This document shows positions 1 through 10,566 of a stretch of DNA of 64,000 nucleotides, piece by piece (the first letter of the stretch is position 1; each line of letters begins with the position of its first letter). The DNA is from Methanomicrobia archaeon (lineage in GTDB: Archaea; Methanobacteriota_B; Thermococci; Methanofastidiosales; NM3). Position numbers and translations under genes: made by a program. The stretch spans positions 22,019 to 86,018 of the forward strand of contig JAUVXU010000007.1 of the NCBI GenBank assembly GCA_030603445.1, read 5' to 3'. The notes beneath the pieces were generated by a model. The model did no database searches. It was not told the origin of the DNA and saw nothing but the letters and a program-made list of their open reading frames with translations.

Positions 1-432
1 ATATCCTATTATGCCAATGTTTTTTCCAGCAAGCTTCATGTTAAGAGGGGATAATTGTGAAAAAATACCTGATTTTAATGCATTTTGATGTATGGTTAGA
101 TTTTTTGATAGGGATAATAAGAGTGCGAGTGCATGTTCAGTAACAGATGCTGCGTTACTCCCTGAACCAGAAGCAACTAAAATTTTATTTGGAATAATGG
201 AAAAATCAATTCTATCCACTCCAGCAAAAAGAAACTGAATAAAACAGATATTATTCATCTTTGGTATTAGTGGGGCTACCTCCCTCCATGCTGGAACTAG
301 AAGTATATCGGCCCCGGATATATTGCACACCGGCGGCCCCTCATCAAGGAAATGTAAAGATTGGCCGCTCAATAATCGTTTGTATAGGGATTTTTCCTTT
401 TTAGTATATTTTCCGCCGATAAAGATTTCCAT
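1..432 (-). CDS. 2-hydroxyacid / phosphoglycerate dehydrogenase-like protein, partial (C-terminal part beyond window start)
   Basis: Hand translation of the minus strand from ATG at 432: MEIFIGGKYTKKEKSLYKRLLSG...ADILLVPAW...FLFAGVDRIDF...ASGSGSNAASVTEHALALLLSLSKNL...LAGKNIGIIG. Resembles the D-2-hydroxyacid dehydrogenase N-terminal domain running into the NAD-binding GxG. Open at the window edge. Confidence 0.65.
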   Translation of the reverse strand, partial: MEIFIGGKYTKKEKSLYKRLLSGQSLHFLDEGPPVCNISGADILLVPAWREVAPLIPKMNNICFIQFLFAGVDRIDFSIIPNKILVASGSGSNAASVTEHALALLLSLSKNLTIHQNALKSGIFSQLSPLNMKLAGKNIGIIGY

Positions 433-519
433 ATTAATAATATTGTGATACTACATTATATTATTAATTGTTCTTGAAAAAAATATGATCTTGTGGACGA
501 TGCGATTGAATTCTTTATA

Positions 520-1026
520 TTATAAGAAATCGTTATCTGCCAACCAAGTGTCTATCTGTTCATCGACTTCATCTTGTTTCTTATTCATGTACTCTATGAT
601 AGATTCGTACTGTTTTGCAAGTTCAGTCTCTTTTAACCATTCCCCAATAGCAACGTTGGCCTCATCTTCTTTTTTCTCAATATGCTCTTCGATTTTTCCA
701 TAGACTTCCATAAGGTCATTTTTCTCTAACCAATTGTCTATTTGTTCATCATTTAGGTCTTCATCTTGCATATACGCCTCTATTTTTTTATATTCGTCTT
801 TACAGCTGTTATCTTCTAGCCATTTGTCAATTGATTTGTTTATTTCTACTTCTTTTTCTTGAATGAATGAATTTATCTTATCGTAGGATTCCTTAAGGTC
901 ATTTTCCTCCAACCAACTGTCTATTTGTTTATCGACTTCATCTTGTCTTGACTGTATGTATTCTATTATCTTGTTTTGTGCTTCAAGATTCTCTGCAGTG
1001 TTATTTTCCATTTTTATTCCCTCCAT
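520..1026 (-). CDS. Acidic helical repeat protein (five ~31-aa repeats)
   Basis: ORF of 168 aa. Repeats of the form I..YI..+.DEVD.QID.WLEENDL...Y.K visible by eye. Start may be internal Met at 1011. Confidence 0.7.
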   Translation of the reverse strand: MEGIKMENNTAENLEAQNKIIEYIQSRQDEVDKQIDSWLEENDLKESYDKINSFIQEKEVEINKSIDKWLEDNSCKDEYKKIEAYMQDEDLNDEQIDNWLEKNDLMEVYGKIEEHIEKKEDEANVAIGEWLKETELAKQYESIIEYMNKKQDEVDEQIDTWLADNDFL

Positions 1027-1217
1027 TCTAATAATTTATATTATAATAGGTATGTTTTGGTAAGAGAGTTAATACGCCTTTTATTACTTTTGGTGATTAG
1101 TGGGGTTTAGGATAAATTGGATGGATAAAAATATTTTTGTATTTTTAAAAGTTATAAAGAATGTAATCTATATTATTAAATGATGTTTTTATTACTATTC
1201 AAAAAACCATGCCACAG

Positions 1218-1544
1218 TTAAATTAAAGATACATCTTTCCAAAAATCGGAGTCAAGTTTAAGTTCTTCAGAAGATTTTATCCATAAACAAAGTTCATCTA
1301 GTTTTTCTTGGACCCACCTTTTTTCTTTTTTTATAGAGTTATACCACAGATATTCTAAATAATGCCCTAGTGTAGGAGGGTAATCTACTTGATCCAAGTT
1401 TAGCATATCATAGAGGTATGGTTCTCCTCTTTTATCACAGTCGCCACTAATTCCTGCATGTTTTACATACCAACCATTATTTGTAAATTTGATGCCATAA
1501 ACATTTTCATGTTTCCACTTGTTTGAATATACTGTAAACTTCAT
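1218..1544 (-). CDS. Hypothetical protein
   Basis: 108-aa ORF, no recognised family. Confidence 0.5.
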   Translation of the reverse strand: MKFTVYSNKWKHENVYGIKFTNNGWYVKHAGISGDCDKRGEPYLYDMLNLDQVDYPPTLGHYLEYLWYNSIKKEKRWVQEKLDELCLWIKSSEELKLDSDFWKDVSLI

Positions 1545-1600
1545 TTTATTATCACTTTGATTAATTTATATCCGTGGCTATTGCAATTATGCACTCTTTT

Positions 1601-2164
1601 TTAGATATTTCTATTTTTAAGTGAGAATCCATAGCTGCCTATGATATCTCCTATCGCGTAATATTGGCCTTGTGTATACACTAGAATGTCCATATTATCC
1701 AGGTCAGGTGCATTGTTTTTCAAAATACTGGAATCTATTGCAACATTGACTATCTGTCCTATAAACAGGTCATGGGAGCCTATATGTATTGTTTTGTCAA
1801 GATAACACTCTATACTGATTGGGCATTCTTTTATGCGAGGGGAGTTGACTTTAGTTGATCTTTCTATGGTAAAATCACATACATCGAATTTAGAATGGTT
1901 CCTTCCAGAAATATTTCCGCACAAATCTACTTTCTCTACATCGGAAGCGCGGGGCAAATTTATTACAAAATCTTTGTTCTCAAGTATCAGGTTGTATGAG
2001 TATCTTGAAGGTGTCATAGCTATAGAAACCATTGGAGGATCACGGCATACTGTGGAAGCCCATGCAATTGTTATGATGTTTGGGTTTTCGAATGTTCCAC
2101 ATGAAACGAGTAGTGCAGGATTTGGAAAAAGCGCTGTAAACGGCGGTACATCTTGCTTTCGCAT
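1601..2164 (-). CDS. Flavin reductase-like (flavoredoxin family) FMN-binding protein
   Basis: Sequence pattern 'PNPALLVSCGTFENPNIITIAWASTVCRDPPMVSIAMTPSRYSYNLI...FVINLP' typical of flavin reductase-like domain proteins. Confidence 0.85.
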   Translation of the reverse strand: MRKQDVPPFTALFPNPALLVSCGTFENPNIITIAWASTVCRDPPMVSIAMTPSRYSYNLILENKDFVINLPRASDVEKVDLCGNISGRNHSKFDVCDFTIERSTKVNSPRIKECPISIECYLDKTIHIGSHDLFIGQIVNVAIDSSILKNNAPDLDNMDILVYTQGQYYAIGDIIGSYGFSLKNRNI

Positions 2165-2204
2165 AATATATCTTTTGAATCAATAATATAAAAACTTACG
2201 GTAA

Positions 2205-2579
2205 TTATAAAGTGGATTGCCTTTGATATTTATCAAGACCCATTTTTTGATCTCCTAAAAAATAAGACAATATAAATTCCCAAGCATGTTCATATCCTAT
2301 CATTGCATTGTCTCTGAAGTTTTGTTTTATCCTACGTTTGCATATTTCTCGTTGATTATTTATCATCTCTGCGGGCAACTGCGAATTCACAAGTTTATAA
2401 AAAATACTGTCTTTTTCTTTGTTAACGCATGCGCCAACAAGTCCATTAAGTGCTAACTGGTATCCCTTTTCATAATTTGACTCCGGGGATTTAAATGTGG
2501 AGAGTATGTCACGGGCCTTAGGAATATCATCTTTTTCAAGAAATCTTACAATAGATATTATGTCTAGTTCTGTAATCAT
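2205..2579 (-). CDS. Conserved archaeal hypothetical protein, overlapping the FAU-1 gene
   Basis: 124-aa ORF overlapping the downstream end of the 2576..3967 ORF by 4 nt; operonic. Confidence 0.6.
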   Translation of the reverse strand: MITELDIISIVRFLEKDDIPKARDILSTFKSPESNYEKGYQLALNGLVGACVNKEKDSIFYKLVNSQLPAEMINNQREICKRRIKQNFRDNAMIGYEHAWEFILSYFLGDQKMGLDKYQRQSTL

Positions 2580-3967
2580 AGTATCTCACTTTCGTCTAAG
2601 TTTTTCAATGTGACTGCTTCATTCATTACAATCTCTGCTATTTTTTTTGAGAAAATACCTTCTTCCACACGTTTATAGACAACGTCCTCGTTTAGTATCT
2701 TAGATACGCCATCAGGATATTTTATGACAGCTGCTTCAAGGTCAACATAGCGAATTTTTGTTGGAAATATTTCTATTGGTGTGCATATGTTGTAATATTC
2801 GCCTTTTATGTTGTTGTTCTTGTCGTAATATACATATTTAAAATGCCATTGTCCTTCTTCCATCTCTGTTAAGGCATAATCTCCGTTTTCTTTTTTTATG
2901 TTTAATCCTTCATAGTAGCCACGTGGAAGAAAATATCGTTTTAGCTTAATATAGGGGGGCGCGTATTTTTTTACTTTGCCACCTTCAATATAAATGGGGC
3001 GGGCTGCAGGTTTTACATGTTCTAATACAATATCGTCTCCAATCTTTGGGCCTTTTATTTGCCTGAATACAGAATGAAATATTTGATCTATAGTTGGAAC
3101 ATCGCACTCTACTTTGATTTTTTCGACGACATCTACTGCAAAAGATACGTCCCTTCCTGATGATTTTAGCATATGATGGAGAGATAGAGTTGGGGCAATG
3201 CTACTTCTTAAGTTGTCAAGTTTTTTCTTTGCAGGGCCCCCGAATATTATATTCATGTGGCTTTTACCTGCTTTAATTATGCCTGGTTCTTCAAGTTGTG
3301 CAAATTTTTCCATGACGTACTCTGCATTGCTTGAAAGCTTTTCTGCTTCACCAAGCAATATTTTCTCTTCCACATATTCAGAGGACGTCCTCCACAATAT
3401 ACCAAAGTTTTTCTGCTTTGCTTTGTTCCCTATATCAAATAGTCTTCTACGTTCGTTTTCGTCATGTATCTTTCTTGATATTTTGACATCGTCTTCTGGA
3501 ATAATCACGCAATACTCTCCGGAGAATGTAATACGCATTGTCAGAATGGGTTTATCATTCATTTCAAGTACTTGTACTAATACATCCTCATCTTTTGTGA
3601 GTTCGGGCAATATTCCTACGTCCTGTCCAAGGTTAACGATTGATTCGTTATTGGTTTTAATTACCCTGCCTTTGTATATGCCATATAAATCGATATTTGA
3701 TTTTAGGATAAATATGTCAGTGAAAGATTCTTCAAAGTCTTTGGCTATCTTGTTTAAAGATTCCCTGTCCCCGACTAATGAGATTCCATTTAAGTCTCTG
3801 GAATGTTTTATATCTACATTTGGCGCATCATGCGTTTCTTGATTTGGAAAACGTTCGCGCATTGCGTCTGACATCTGATTTACCATATACCCTTTGCTAA
3901 CTAAGAATTTTGTAAGGGCAGAAGTGTAAATTCCCCTAATCCTTATTATTGTCATCTTGTTCACCAT
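2576..3967 (-). CDS. FAU-1-like RNA-binding/ribonuclease protein (RNase E/G-like + DUF402)
   Basis: 463 aa. 'DLYGIYKGRVIKTNNESIVNLGQDVGILP' S1-like segment and C-terminal 'YFLPRGYYEGLNIKKENGDYALTEMEEGQWHFKYVYYDKNNNIKGEYYNICTPIEIFPTKIRYVDLEAAVIKYPDG' DUF402-like domain. Confidence 0.8.
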   Translation of the reverse strand: MVNKMTIIRIRGIYTSALTKFLVSKGYMVNQMSDAMRERFPNQETHDAPNVDIKHSRDLNGISLVGDRESLNKIAKDFEESFTDIFILKSNIDLYGIYKGRVIKTNNESIVNLGQDVGILPELTKDEDVLVQVLEMNDKPILTMRITFSGEYCVIIPEDDVKISRKIHDENERRRLFDIGNKAKQKNFGILWRTSSEYVEEKILLGEAEKLSSNAEYVMEKFAQLEEPGIIKAGKSHMNIIFGGPAKKKLDNLRSSIAPTLSLHHMLKSSGRDVSFAVDVVEKIKVECDVPTIDQIFHSVFRQIKGPKIGDDIVLEHVKPAARPIYIEGGKVKKYAPPYIKLKRYFLPRGYYEGLNIKKENGDYALTEMEEGQWHFKYVYYDKNNNIKGEYYNICTPIEIFPTKIRYVDLEAAVIKYPDGVSKILNEDVVYKRVEEGIFSKKIAEIVMNEAVTLKNLDESEIL

Positions 3968-4733
3968 ATTTGTATACTTTTATTCCCCCTCGCATTTTGT
4001 ATTGTAATATTTCATATTGTGCGAGCTCTTCAAGTGCTTCATCTATTCTCTTTTTTGTAATAGGAAGTGTCTTTTCTATAAATCTTGGTTCAATCCATGA
4101 GACATTTTGTTTGTGTAATTCAATAACCTCTTTTAGGACATGGGCTTCATCATTTTCTAAAAAGTCTGTAGGATTCTTCTTTATCATAAGAGATATTTTC
4201 TTTTCGCATTTCTCTACTCTACTATTGAGCTGGGCCATATTTTTTGTTAGTTCTTCTGTTTTTGTTGTGATGTTCTGTGTTTTTTTCTCTTCAATTAGCG
4301 GTCTGAAGAGTGATTCAGTTATCTCAGATGCAAGTTCACCAATAAGTAAAGAGAGTACGTATTCTGTACTTGTGATGTTTCGTTTTAATGATGTTAAATA
4401 TTTGTTGTAAGTTGTTCTATCCTTTGCAAGGTATGCTTCTTTTAGGGATTCGATTTTCAATAAGATCTGATAGAAATATTTTGAGAGTTCGGTTGAATCA
4501 GTGTATAGATTTTTATTTACAAATAGTGCACTACTTTTTTTTCCAATTTCTTCCATGTTAAAAATTAAGTATGAAAAGGAGTTGTAAAGCACATTTAGAG
4601 TTTCTATTTCGGGCTTATTTAATTCCATTTGTTGTATTAAATCAGTAATTTGTAGAAATTCATTTTTTATGTCCTTTATTTGATTTTGTAAAACATCTAT
4701 TTCATCTTTGTGTAGGGATTTCATATTTTCCAT
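3936..4733 (-). CDS. Coiled-coil protein with C-terminal winged-helix-like region
   Basis: 265 aa. C-term 'EVIELHKQNVSWIEPRFIEKTLPITKKRIDEALEELAQYEILQYKMRGGIKVYKYG' looks like a wHTH. Overlaps the FAU-1 ORF start. Confidence 0.55.
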   Translation of the reverse strand: MENMKSLHKDEIDVLQNQIKDIKNEFLQITDLIQQMELNKPEIETLNVLYNSFSYLIFNMEEIGKKSSALFVNKNLYTDSTELSKYFYQILLKIESLKEAYLAKDRTTYNKYLTSLKRNITSTEYVLSLLIGELASEITESLFRPLIEEKKTQNITTKTEELTKNMAQLNSRVEKCEKKISLMIKKNPTDFLENDEAHVLKEVIELHKQNVSWIEPRFIEKTLPITKKRIDEALEELAQYEILQYKMRGGIKVYKYGEQDDNNKD

Positions 4734-4881
4734 TGTATATCTATTGTTTATTTTTTATATATTAATATTTTGTATTTTTTGTTTGTTTAATGAACAAAAG
4801 AATCAATTAATTATAATTTTCTTGATATTGGCATAATATTCTAATAGTGGAGTAGAACATAACTTCTTTTGGTGACAATAA

Positions 4882-5220
4882 ATGTCTAAAGAAAAATCGA
4901 CTAAAAATGTTATTTTATATTATACCCGTGGCATGCATAGTCAGGAGATTGCAGCTAGGCTGCTAATGGACGTATCCTCAGTAACTGAGATTATTAATGA
5001 TTATGAAAAAGAAGCAAAAGGAATCATAAAAAATGATAAGCAATACTCTTTCGTATTAGATCAACTTCATAATATTATTATTGCATTACAAAAAAACATC
5101 GAAAGTTTCCTTGAAGAAAAAAAATATATGGAACACAATAGAAGTTATGACAACTTATTATCGGCTATTGAGTTATATATCAAGGCTTTGGAACTAAAAG
5201 AGAAGAAAAAATCAGAATAG
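4882..5220 (+). CDS. Small HTH-like protein
   Basis: 112 aa. 'YYTRGMHSQEIAARLLMDVSSVTEIINDYEKEA' is HTH-like. Confidence 0.5.
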   Translation: MSKEKSTKNVILYYTRGMHSQEIAARLLMDVSSVTEIINDYEKEAKGIIKNDKQYSFVLDQLHNIIIALQKNIESFLEEKKYMEHNRSYDNLLSAIELYIKALELKEKKKSE

Positions 5221-5284
5221 AATTCTTGACAAAAAGTATTAATAACTTTGAGGACAATATTTTTTAGAATTAGGGAGTTAAATT

Positions 5285-5665
5285 ATGATAGAGGAAATAA
5301 TTGGACTTAGCATAGTTCTGTTTATAATTGGTGTTATAATATCTTTTCTGACCTTAGCACTCTTTATATGGTTCGGTGCAAAAGTTGCATCAATAAAAAA
5401 TGCATCATACGGTAAAGCATTTTCTGCAGCAATTGCTATCACTATTTTTATTACGATAATAAATATAGTATTTATGACATTAAATATAGTTAGTAATGGT
5501 ATTATAGGTGTTTTAATTACTATATTGATAGCTATATGGGTTATAAAGTCTATTTTTTCTACTAATTGGGGAAAAGCATTCATAGCGTGGATATTTTCAA
5601 TAGTTGGCGCTATTTTAGCATGGATTTTCCTGATATTTGTTCTTGGTGCATCCTTTTTGTTCTAA
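5285..5665 (+). CDS. Small integral membrane protein
   Basis: 126 aa, about four hydrophobic segments. The antisense ORF 5278..5583 is a mirror artefact. Confidence 0.6.
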   Translation: MIEEIIGLSIVLFIIGVIISFLTLALFIWFGAKVASIKNASYGKAFSAAIAITIFITIINIVFMTLNIVSNGIIGVLITILIAIWVIKSIFSTNWGKAFIAWIFSIVGAILAWIFLIFVLGASFLF

Positions 5666-5920
5666 TCTCTTTTTTTCCTTCTTCTTCAGAAAAAAAATAT
5701 TATTTGGAATTTTGTGAAAGATTGTTTCACTTGTTTTAGAAATACTTTTATAATAATTATTTATATTGGTATTTAAAATATTAAAGATTTTAATAAAGTG
5801 TCATGTTTTTTGACAATAAATATTTAAATAGTCAAAAAAAGTGAACGTTTCAATGATTAATAACTTTGTATTATTTAGAAAATAAACATTTAGTTTTATG
5901 TTAACACACGGTGGACATGT

Positions 5921-6358
5921 ATGTTGAATAGTATACACTCCTGCATGAAATGCGGAACATGTACTGGTTCTTGCCCTTCGGGTAGGGTCGTATCTTTTAG
6001 GACTCGCCAGCTTGTGGAGGAGCATTGTCTTGGTGAGATAGATCTTGATGACATTGCAATATGGTACTGTACTACTTGTTATAATTGTATGGAGCGGTGC
6101 CCACGAAATATTGATATAACTGATGATATTTTGCGTATTCGTGAGGAAGCATATAAACAAGGAAAAGTCTTACCTCAACACAAAGATATAATGTCTTATA
6201 TTTATAGAACGGGGCATGCAGTGCCCATTAATGAGGAGATAAAAGACCTTCGTGAATCATTAGGTTTATCTCGTATTCCGCCTACGACGCATAAATTCGA
6301 GGAAGCGCTCGGAATTGTCAGACTGTTGTTAGAAGAGGGGGGCTTTAATGACAAATGA
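5921..6358 (+). CDS. hdrC: Heterodisulfide reductase subunit C-like
   Basis: Two CxxCxxCxxxC motifs: 'CMKCGTCTGSCPSGR' and 'CTTCYNCMERCPR'. First gene of the hdrCBA cluster. Confidence 0.9.
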   Translation: MLNSIHSCMKCGTCTGSCPSGRVVSFRTRQLVEEHCLGEIDLDDIAIWYCTTCYNCMERCPRNIDITDDILRIREEAYKQGKVLPQHKDIMSYIYRTGHAVPINEEIKDLRESLGLSRIPPTTHKFEEALGIVRLLLEEGGFNDK

Positions 6359-7163
6359 TGAATTTGCTTTTTTTCTAGGATGTTTAATTCCAAACAGGTT
6401 ACCTGCGATCGAAAAAGCTTCACGTCTTGTTTGTGATAAGCTTGGTATTCGTCTATATGATATGGATGGGGCATCATGCTGCCCTGCGCCAGGCGTGATG
6501 AAGTCATTTGATAAGAATTTATGGTTAAAACTTGCTGCACGAAACCTCCAAATTAGTGAAAAAATGGGATATGATCTAATTACCATGTGCAATGGTTGTT
6601 ATGGCACCTTAAAGGACGCTTCAATGGAGCTAAAAGAAGATAAAGAGAAGTTATCTGATGTTAAGGAAACTCTAAATCGATTGGGGTTGTCTTTTGAAAA
6701 TGTGCCTAATGTATATCATCTCGTAGAGTACCTATACTTTGACTATGGGCTAGATAGGATAAGAGAGACTATTACAAACAAATTAAATCTTAATGTAGCA
6801 GTACATTATGGATGTCATTTGCTAAAACCAGTAAAGTATAGGCGCAGCGAGAATTTTGAGGTACCACAATTCTTCGATGAACTTGTTGAAATTACTGGTG
6901 CAAAAAGCATAAATTACCCAGAAAAAAGCACTTGCTGTGGCGCAGGTGGGGGCGTCCGCTCCGGAATGAAAGATGTTTCTCTTGAAATTGCTAAGAGAAA
7001 AGTTGCTTCGATTAAAGGAGCAGATTGTATTGTAACACCTTGTCCATTTTGTCATATGCAGTTAGAACAAGTCTCAAATATCCCTGTTTTGTATTATACA
7101 CAACTTTTGGCACTGGCAATGGATATTCCAAAAGATGTTTTGGGATTGGAGGTGGAGCTATGA
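6348..7163 (+). CDS. hdrB: Heterodisulfide reductase subunit B-like (two CCG-type cysteine domains)
   Basis: 'FFLGCLIPNRLPAIEKAS...SCCPAPGV' and 'HYGCHLLKP...STCCGAGGGVRSG...CPFCHMQLE'. Confidence 0.92.
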   Translation: MTNDEFAFFLGCLIPNRLPAIEKASRLVCDKLGIRLYDMDGASCCPAPGVMKSFDKNLWLKLAARNLQISEKMGYDLITMCNGCYGTLKDASMELKEDKEKLSDVKETLNRLGLSFENVPNVYHLVEYLYFDYGLDRIRETITNKLNLNVAVHYGCHLLKPVKYRRSENFEVPQFFDELVEITGAKSINYPEKSTCCGAGGGVRSGMKDVSLEIAKRKVASIKGADCIVTPCPFCHMQLEQVSNIPVLYYTQLLALAMDIPKDVLGLEVEL

Positions 7164-10153
7164 ACAAGACCGCGGCTGTTGTGGGAGCAGGAATATCTGG
7201 AATGCAGGCTGCCCTTAGCCTAGCAGAACGGGGTGTTAAAGTATATCTTATTGAAAAAACATCAAGTATTGGCGGCATTATGGCTCGTCTTGATAAGACA
7301 ATGCCGACACTTGACTGTTCTATATGTATTCTTTCTCCATTCATGCTTGCAGTAGATAGGAATCCTATGATAGACATACTTACCTTAACTGATATTATCG
7401 GCGCTGAAAAAAGCGATATTGGTTACAAGCTAACGTTGCGAAAACGTCCGCGCTATGTCGATATGGACAAGTGTACTGGATGTCGTGATTGTATGTCAAA
7501 GTGCCCAAAGAAGATAACGCTCGAACATGAGGAGCCGTTTGGGACTGTAAAGGCCATTCACTTTGATTTTGACCAGGCAATACCTGCTGTGCCATATATA
7601 GATGCAGAGAACTGCCTTATGCTAATAAAGGGAACATGTGGCAACTGTGCCAAGTTTTGTGACAAAGATGCAATTGATTTTGAACAAAAGGAAGAAATTG
7701 TTCCCTTAGAAGTTAGTAGTGTTATTTTGGCCACCGGTGCCCGCCCATACATTCCGCTGGATCGTATGGAGTACGGCTATGGGAGATATAAGAATGTTAT
7801 TACTGCCATGGAGCTTGAACGCCTGCTTTCTGCATCAGGCCCGACCGAGGGTAATGTAGTACGGGCAAGTGATGGTAAAGAACCAAAGAATATAGCATTT
7901 ATAAATTGTGTTGGTTCTAGGGATTTGAAAACAGGGCGAGGATACTGTTCAAAAGTATGTTGCATGTATGGGATTAAAGAGGCCCTTCTTGTAAAGGACC
8001 ACGACCCGGGTGCAAATGTTACAATATTTTATATTGATATTCGTGCAAGCGGGAAAGGCTATGAGGAGTTTTTCCAAAATGCTAAGGATTCTATTCGCTT
8101 TGTGCGAGGCCGACCGGGTGAAATATTAGAACATGAGGGCAACGATTTATTAATTCGTTATGAGAATACGGAGACCCAGGAAGTTATTGAAGAATGTTTT
8201 GATATGGTTGTCCTAAATACGGCGCTTGTTCCCTGCGAGGAAACACAACAACTTTCTGAGATGTTTGATATTTCTGTAAATAACTATGGTTTTTTCATGC
8301 CATCCAAAGACATTTCATGTCCGATTGATACAAAACAAGACAACGTATTTGTTGTTGGTGCTTGTCAGGGTCCAAATGATATAACCGATTGCGTTTCACA
8401 ATCAATAGGGGCTGTTTCAAAAACTTTCTCTATGAAAGGAGATATCAAACAAAAGGAGAAAAGGTCTTTGCCCGGGGCGTCAGGTAAAGATCCACGCATA
8501 GGAGTATTTGTTTGTCATTGTGGGAAAAATATAGGCAAGTATGTGGATGTGAAGGATGTTGTAGAGTATGCAAAAAAGCTCCCCGATGTTGTTTATGCGG
8601 AAGATTCGCTGTTCACCTGTTCAGATCAAGGTCAAAAATCAATTAAGGACACGATAAAAAAGGAAAAGCTAAATCGCGTCGTCGTTGCCGCATGTTCACC
8701 AAAAACACATGAAAACACATTTCAAGAGGCTCTGATTGAAGCAGGATTGAACCCGTATATGCTTGAAATGGCAAATATCAGAAATCAGTGCTCATGGGTG
8801 CACTCGAAACAATACGATTTGGCGACCCAGAAAACTAAAGATCTTGTTCGTATGTCTGTTGCAAAAGCCAGATTGCTAGAGCCATTGTATCAACGCGAAG
8901 TTGATGTAGTTCAGCATGTTGCTGTTATTGGCGGGGGATTTACCGGTATGGCTAGCGCGTTGGAAATGGCAAAAAATGGTTTTAGGGTCTCTCTTATCGA
9001 ACGTGAGTCTAAGCTTGGGGGAAAAGCAAGCGTTACAAACAAACAAAAAGATGGCACTATTCCCGAGGAATTGGCGGAAATGATGGCAAATCATCTAGAA
9101 GAGAGTAATAACATTTCCGTGTTCTTATCAAGCGAAGTTGAAAATGTCGAAGGGTTTGTTGGAGATTTTATACTAGACGTGTCAACTCCTAATGGTATTG
9201 AAAAGATAGAATGCGGCACAGTTATAATTGCTACTGGATTCGATTCTGCTGATGTAAAAAGCAGTGGTTACACAACTTCTGAAAGTGTAATTACCGATGA
9301 AAAGTTCAGTTCAATGGTTAATTGTGGCATGCTTGATGGGAAGAATTATGTCTTTATTTTATGTGTTGGCGCACGAAATGAACAAAATCCATATTGTTCT
9401 AAGTTTTGTTGTATTTCTTCTCTTAATCATGTGCGGTGTCTGTTAGAGGATAAACCAGATGCAAATGTAACGGTTCTGTATCGTGACATAAGGGCGTATG
9501 GTTATCATGAGGATACATACAGGGAGGTATCAGAGAAAGGTGCTAACTTCATACGTTACAGCCCCGAGATGATGCCACATATAGATATAGATAAAAAAGT
9601 AGTGGAAGTGTACGATACAACATCTTCCAAAACAAGGACTATAGAGTTTGATTACTGTGTGTTAGAACGAGGAGCCATACCTTCAAAAGGTACAACAAAA
9701 TTACGTAAACTATTCAAAATGTCTGTTGTTTCATCTGGATTTTTTGCTGAAGCGCACCTCAAGCTCGCTCCTTTAGACACGGCACTTGATGGGGTCTTTA
9801 TTGCAGGTAGCTGCCAGTATCCAAAAGGGATATCAGAGGCCATAACACAGGCAGTATCTGCTGCAGGAAGGGCATCTATAGCCATGGGGGGAGGTACGTA
9901 TAGTGCAATTCCAATAACTGCATCAATTGATGAGAATAAGTGCATTGCTTGTAAATTATGTATGGATATGTGCCCATACAAGGCGCTGCAGATGTCAGAG
10001 AACGGAATACATATGGAAGTAATCACAGTTTCTTGTAAGGGGTGTGGCACTTGTGCAGCATTTTGCCCATCAAATGCAATAACAATCTCAGGTTTTACTT
10101 ACAAGCAAGAAAAAGAGAAGTTAAAGGCTATTTTTGAGGGGTCGATGGAATGA
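7160..10153 (+). CDS. hdrA: HdrA-like FAD/Fe-S protein with two FAD modules
   Basis: ATG at 7160 (in frame within ORF 7025..10153) starts [28 protein letters not shown]. There is a second Rossmann GxGxxG '[21 protein letters not shown]', an HdrA N-domain '[11 protein letters not shown]...FTCSDQGQ' between the modules, and C-terminal ferredoxin clusters. Confidence 0.92.
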   Translation: MNKTAAVVGAGISGMQAALSLAERGVKVYLIEKTSSIGGIMARLDKTMPTLDCSICILSPFMLAVDRNPMIDILTLTDIIGAEKSDIGYKLTLRKRPRYVDMDKCTGCRDCMSKCPKKITLEHEEPFGTVKAIHFDFDQAIPAVPYIDAENCLMLIKGTCGNCAKFCDKDAIDFEQKEEIVPLEVSSVILATGARPYIPLDRMEYGYGRYKNVITAMELERLLSASGPTEGNVVRASDGKEPKNIAFINCVGSRDLKTGRGYCSKVCCMYGIKEALLVKDHDPGANVTIFYIDIRASGKGYEEFFQNAKDSIRFVRGRPGEILEHEGNDLLIRYENTETQEVIEECFDMVVLNTALVPCEETQQLSEMFDISVNNYGFFMPSKDISCPIDTKQDNVFVVGACQGPNDITDCVSQSIGAVSKTFSMKGDIKQKEKRSLPGASGKDPRIGVFVCHCGKNIGKYVDVKDVVEYAKKLPDVVYAEDSLFTCSDQGQKSIKDTIKKEKLNRVVVAACSPKTHENTFQEALIEAGLNPYMLEMANIRNQCSWVHSKQYDLATQKTKDLVRMSVAKARLLEPLYQREVDVVQHVAVIGGGFTGMASALEMAKNGFRVSLIERESKLGGKASVTNKQKDGTIPEELAEMMANHLEESNNISVFLSSEVENVEGFVGDFILDVSTPNGIEKIECGTVIIATGFDSADVKSSGYTTSESVITDEKFSSMVNCGMLDGKNYVFILCVGARNEQNPYCSKFCCISSLNHVRCLLEDKPDANVTVLYRDIRAYGYHEDTYREVSEKGANFIRYSPEMMPHIDIDKKVVEVYDTTSSKTRTIEFDYCVLERGAIPSKGTTKLRKLFKMSVVSSGFFAEAHLKLAPLDTALDGVFIAGSCQYPKGISEAITQAVSAAGRASIAMGGGTYSAIPITASIDENKCIACKLCMDMCPYKALQMSENGIHMEVITVSCKGCGTCAAFCPSNAITISGFTYKQEKEKLKAIFEGSME

Positions 10154-10566
10154 GCTTTGAACCCAAGATATTGGCATTTTTGTGCAACTGGTGCTCGTAT
10201 GGGGCAGCAGATATGGCAGGGACCTCCCGTTTGCAATACCCTTCCAATATTCGCATCATTCGATTCATGTGTAGTGGAAGGATAGATCCAAATTTTGTAA
10301 TTGAAGCATTCTTGCGCGGCGCTGACGGGGTGATGATAACTGGATGTCATATTGGCGACTGTCACTATATAGATGGAAATTACAAGACTGTGCATCGTTA
10401 TGAATTCCTTAAAGAATATCTTGACACACTTGGAATTGGCTCAGAGCGTCTTACATTAGAGTGGTGCTCTGCGGCAGAGGGGATGAAATTCTCCCAAAAA
10501 GTTACCGAATTCACAGAACGTATTCGAAAACTTGGACCAAGCCCAATAAAAGGTGATGAGCAATGA
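10150..10566 (+). CDS. mvhD: MvhD-like [2Fe-2S] subunit
   Basis: '[44 protein letters not shown]...[13 protein letters not shown]' is a clear MvhD signature. Confidence 0.93.
   Translation: MSFEPKILAFLCNWCSYGAADMAGTSRLQYPSNIRIIRFMCSGRIDPNFVIEAFLRGADGVMITGCHIGDCHYIDGNYKTVHRYEFLKEYLDTLGIGSERLTLEWCSAAEGMKFSQKVTEFTERIRKLGPSPIKGDEQ

Noticed and set aside
3198-3842. 214-aa plus-strand ORF
   Set aside because: Antisense to FAU-1; low-complexity Ser/Phe-rich composition typical of mirror ORFs.
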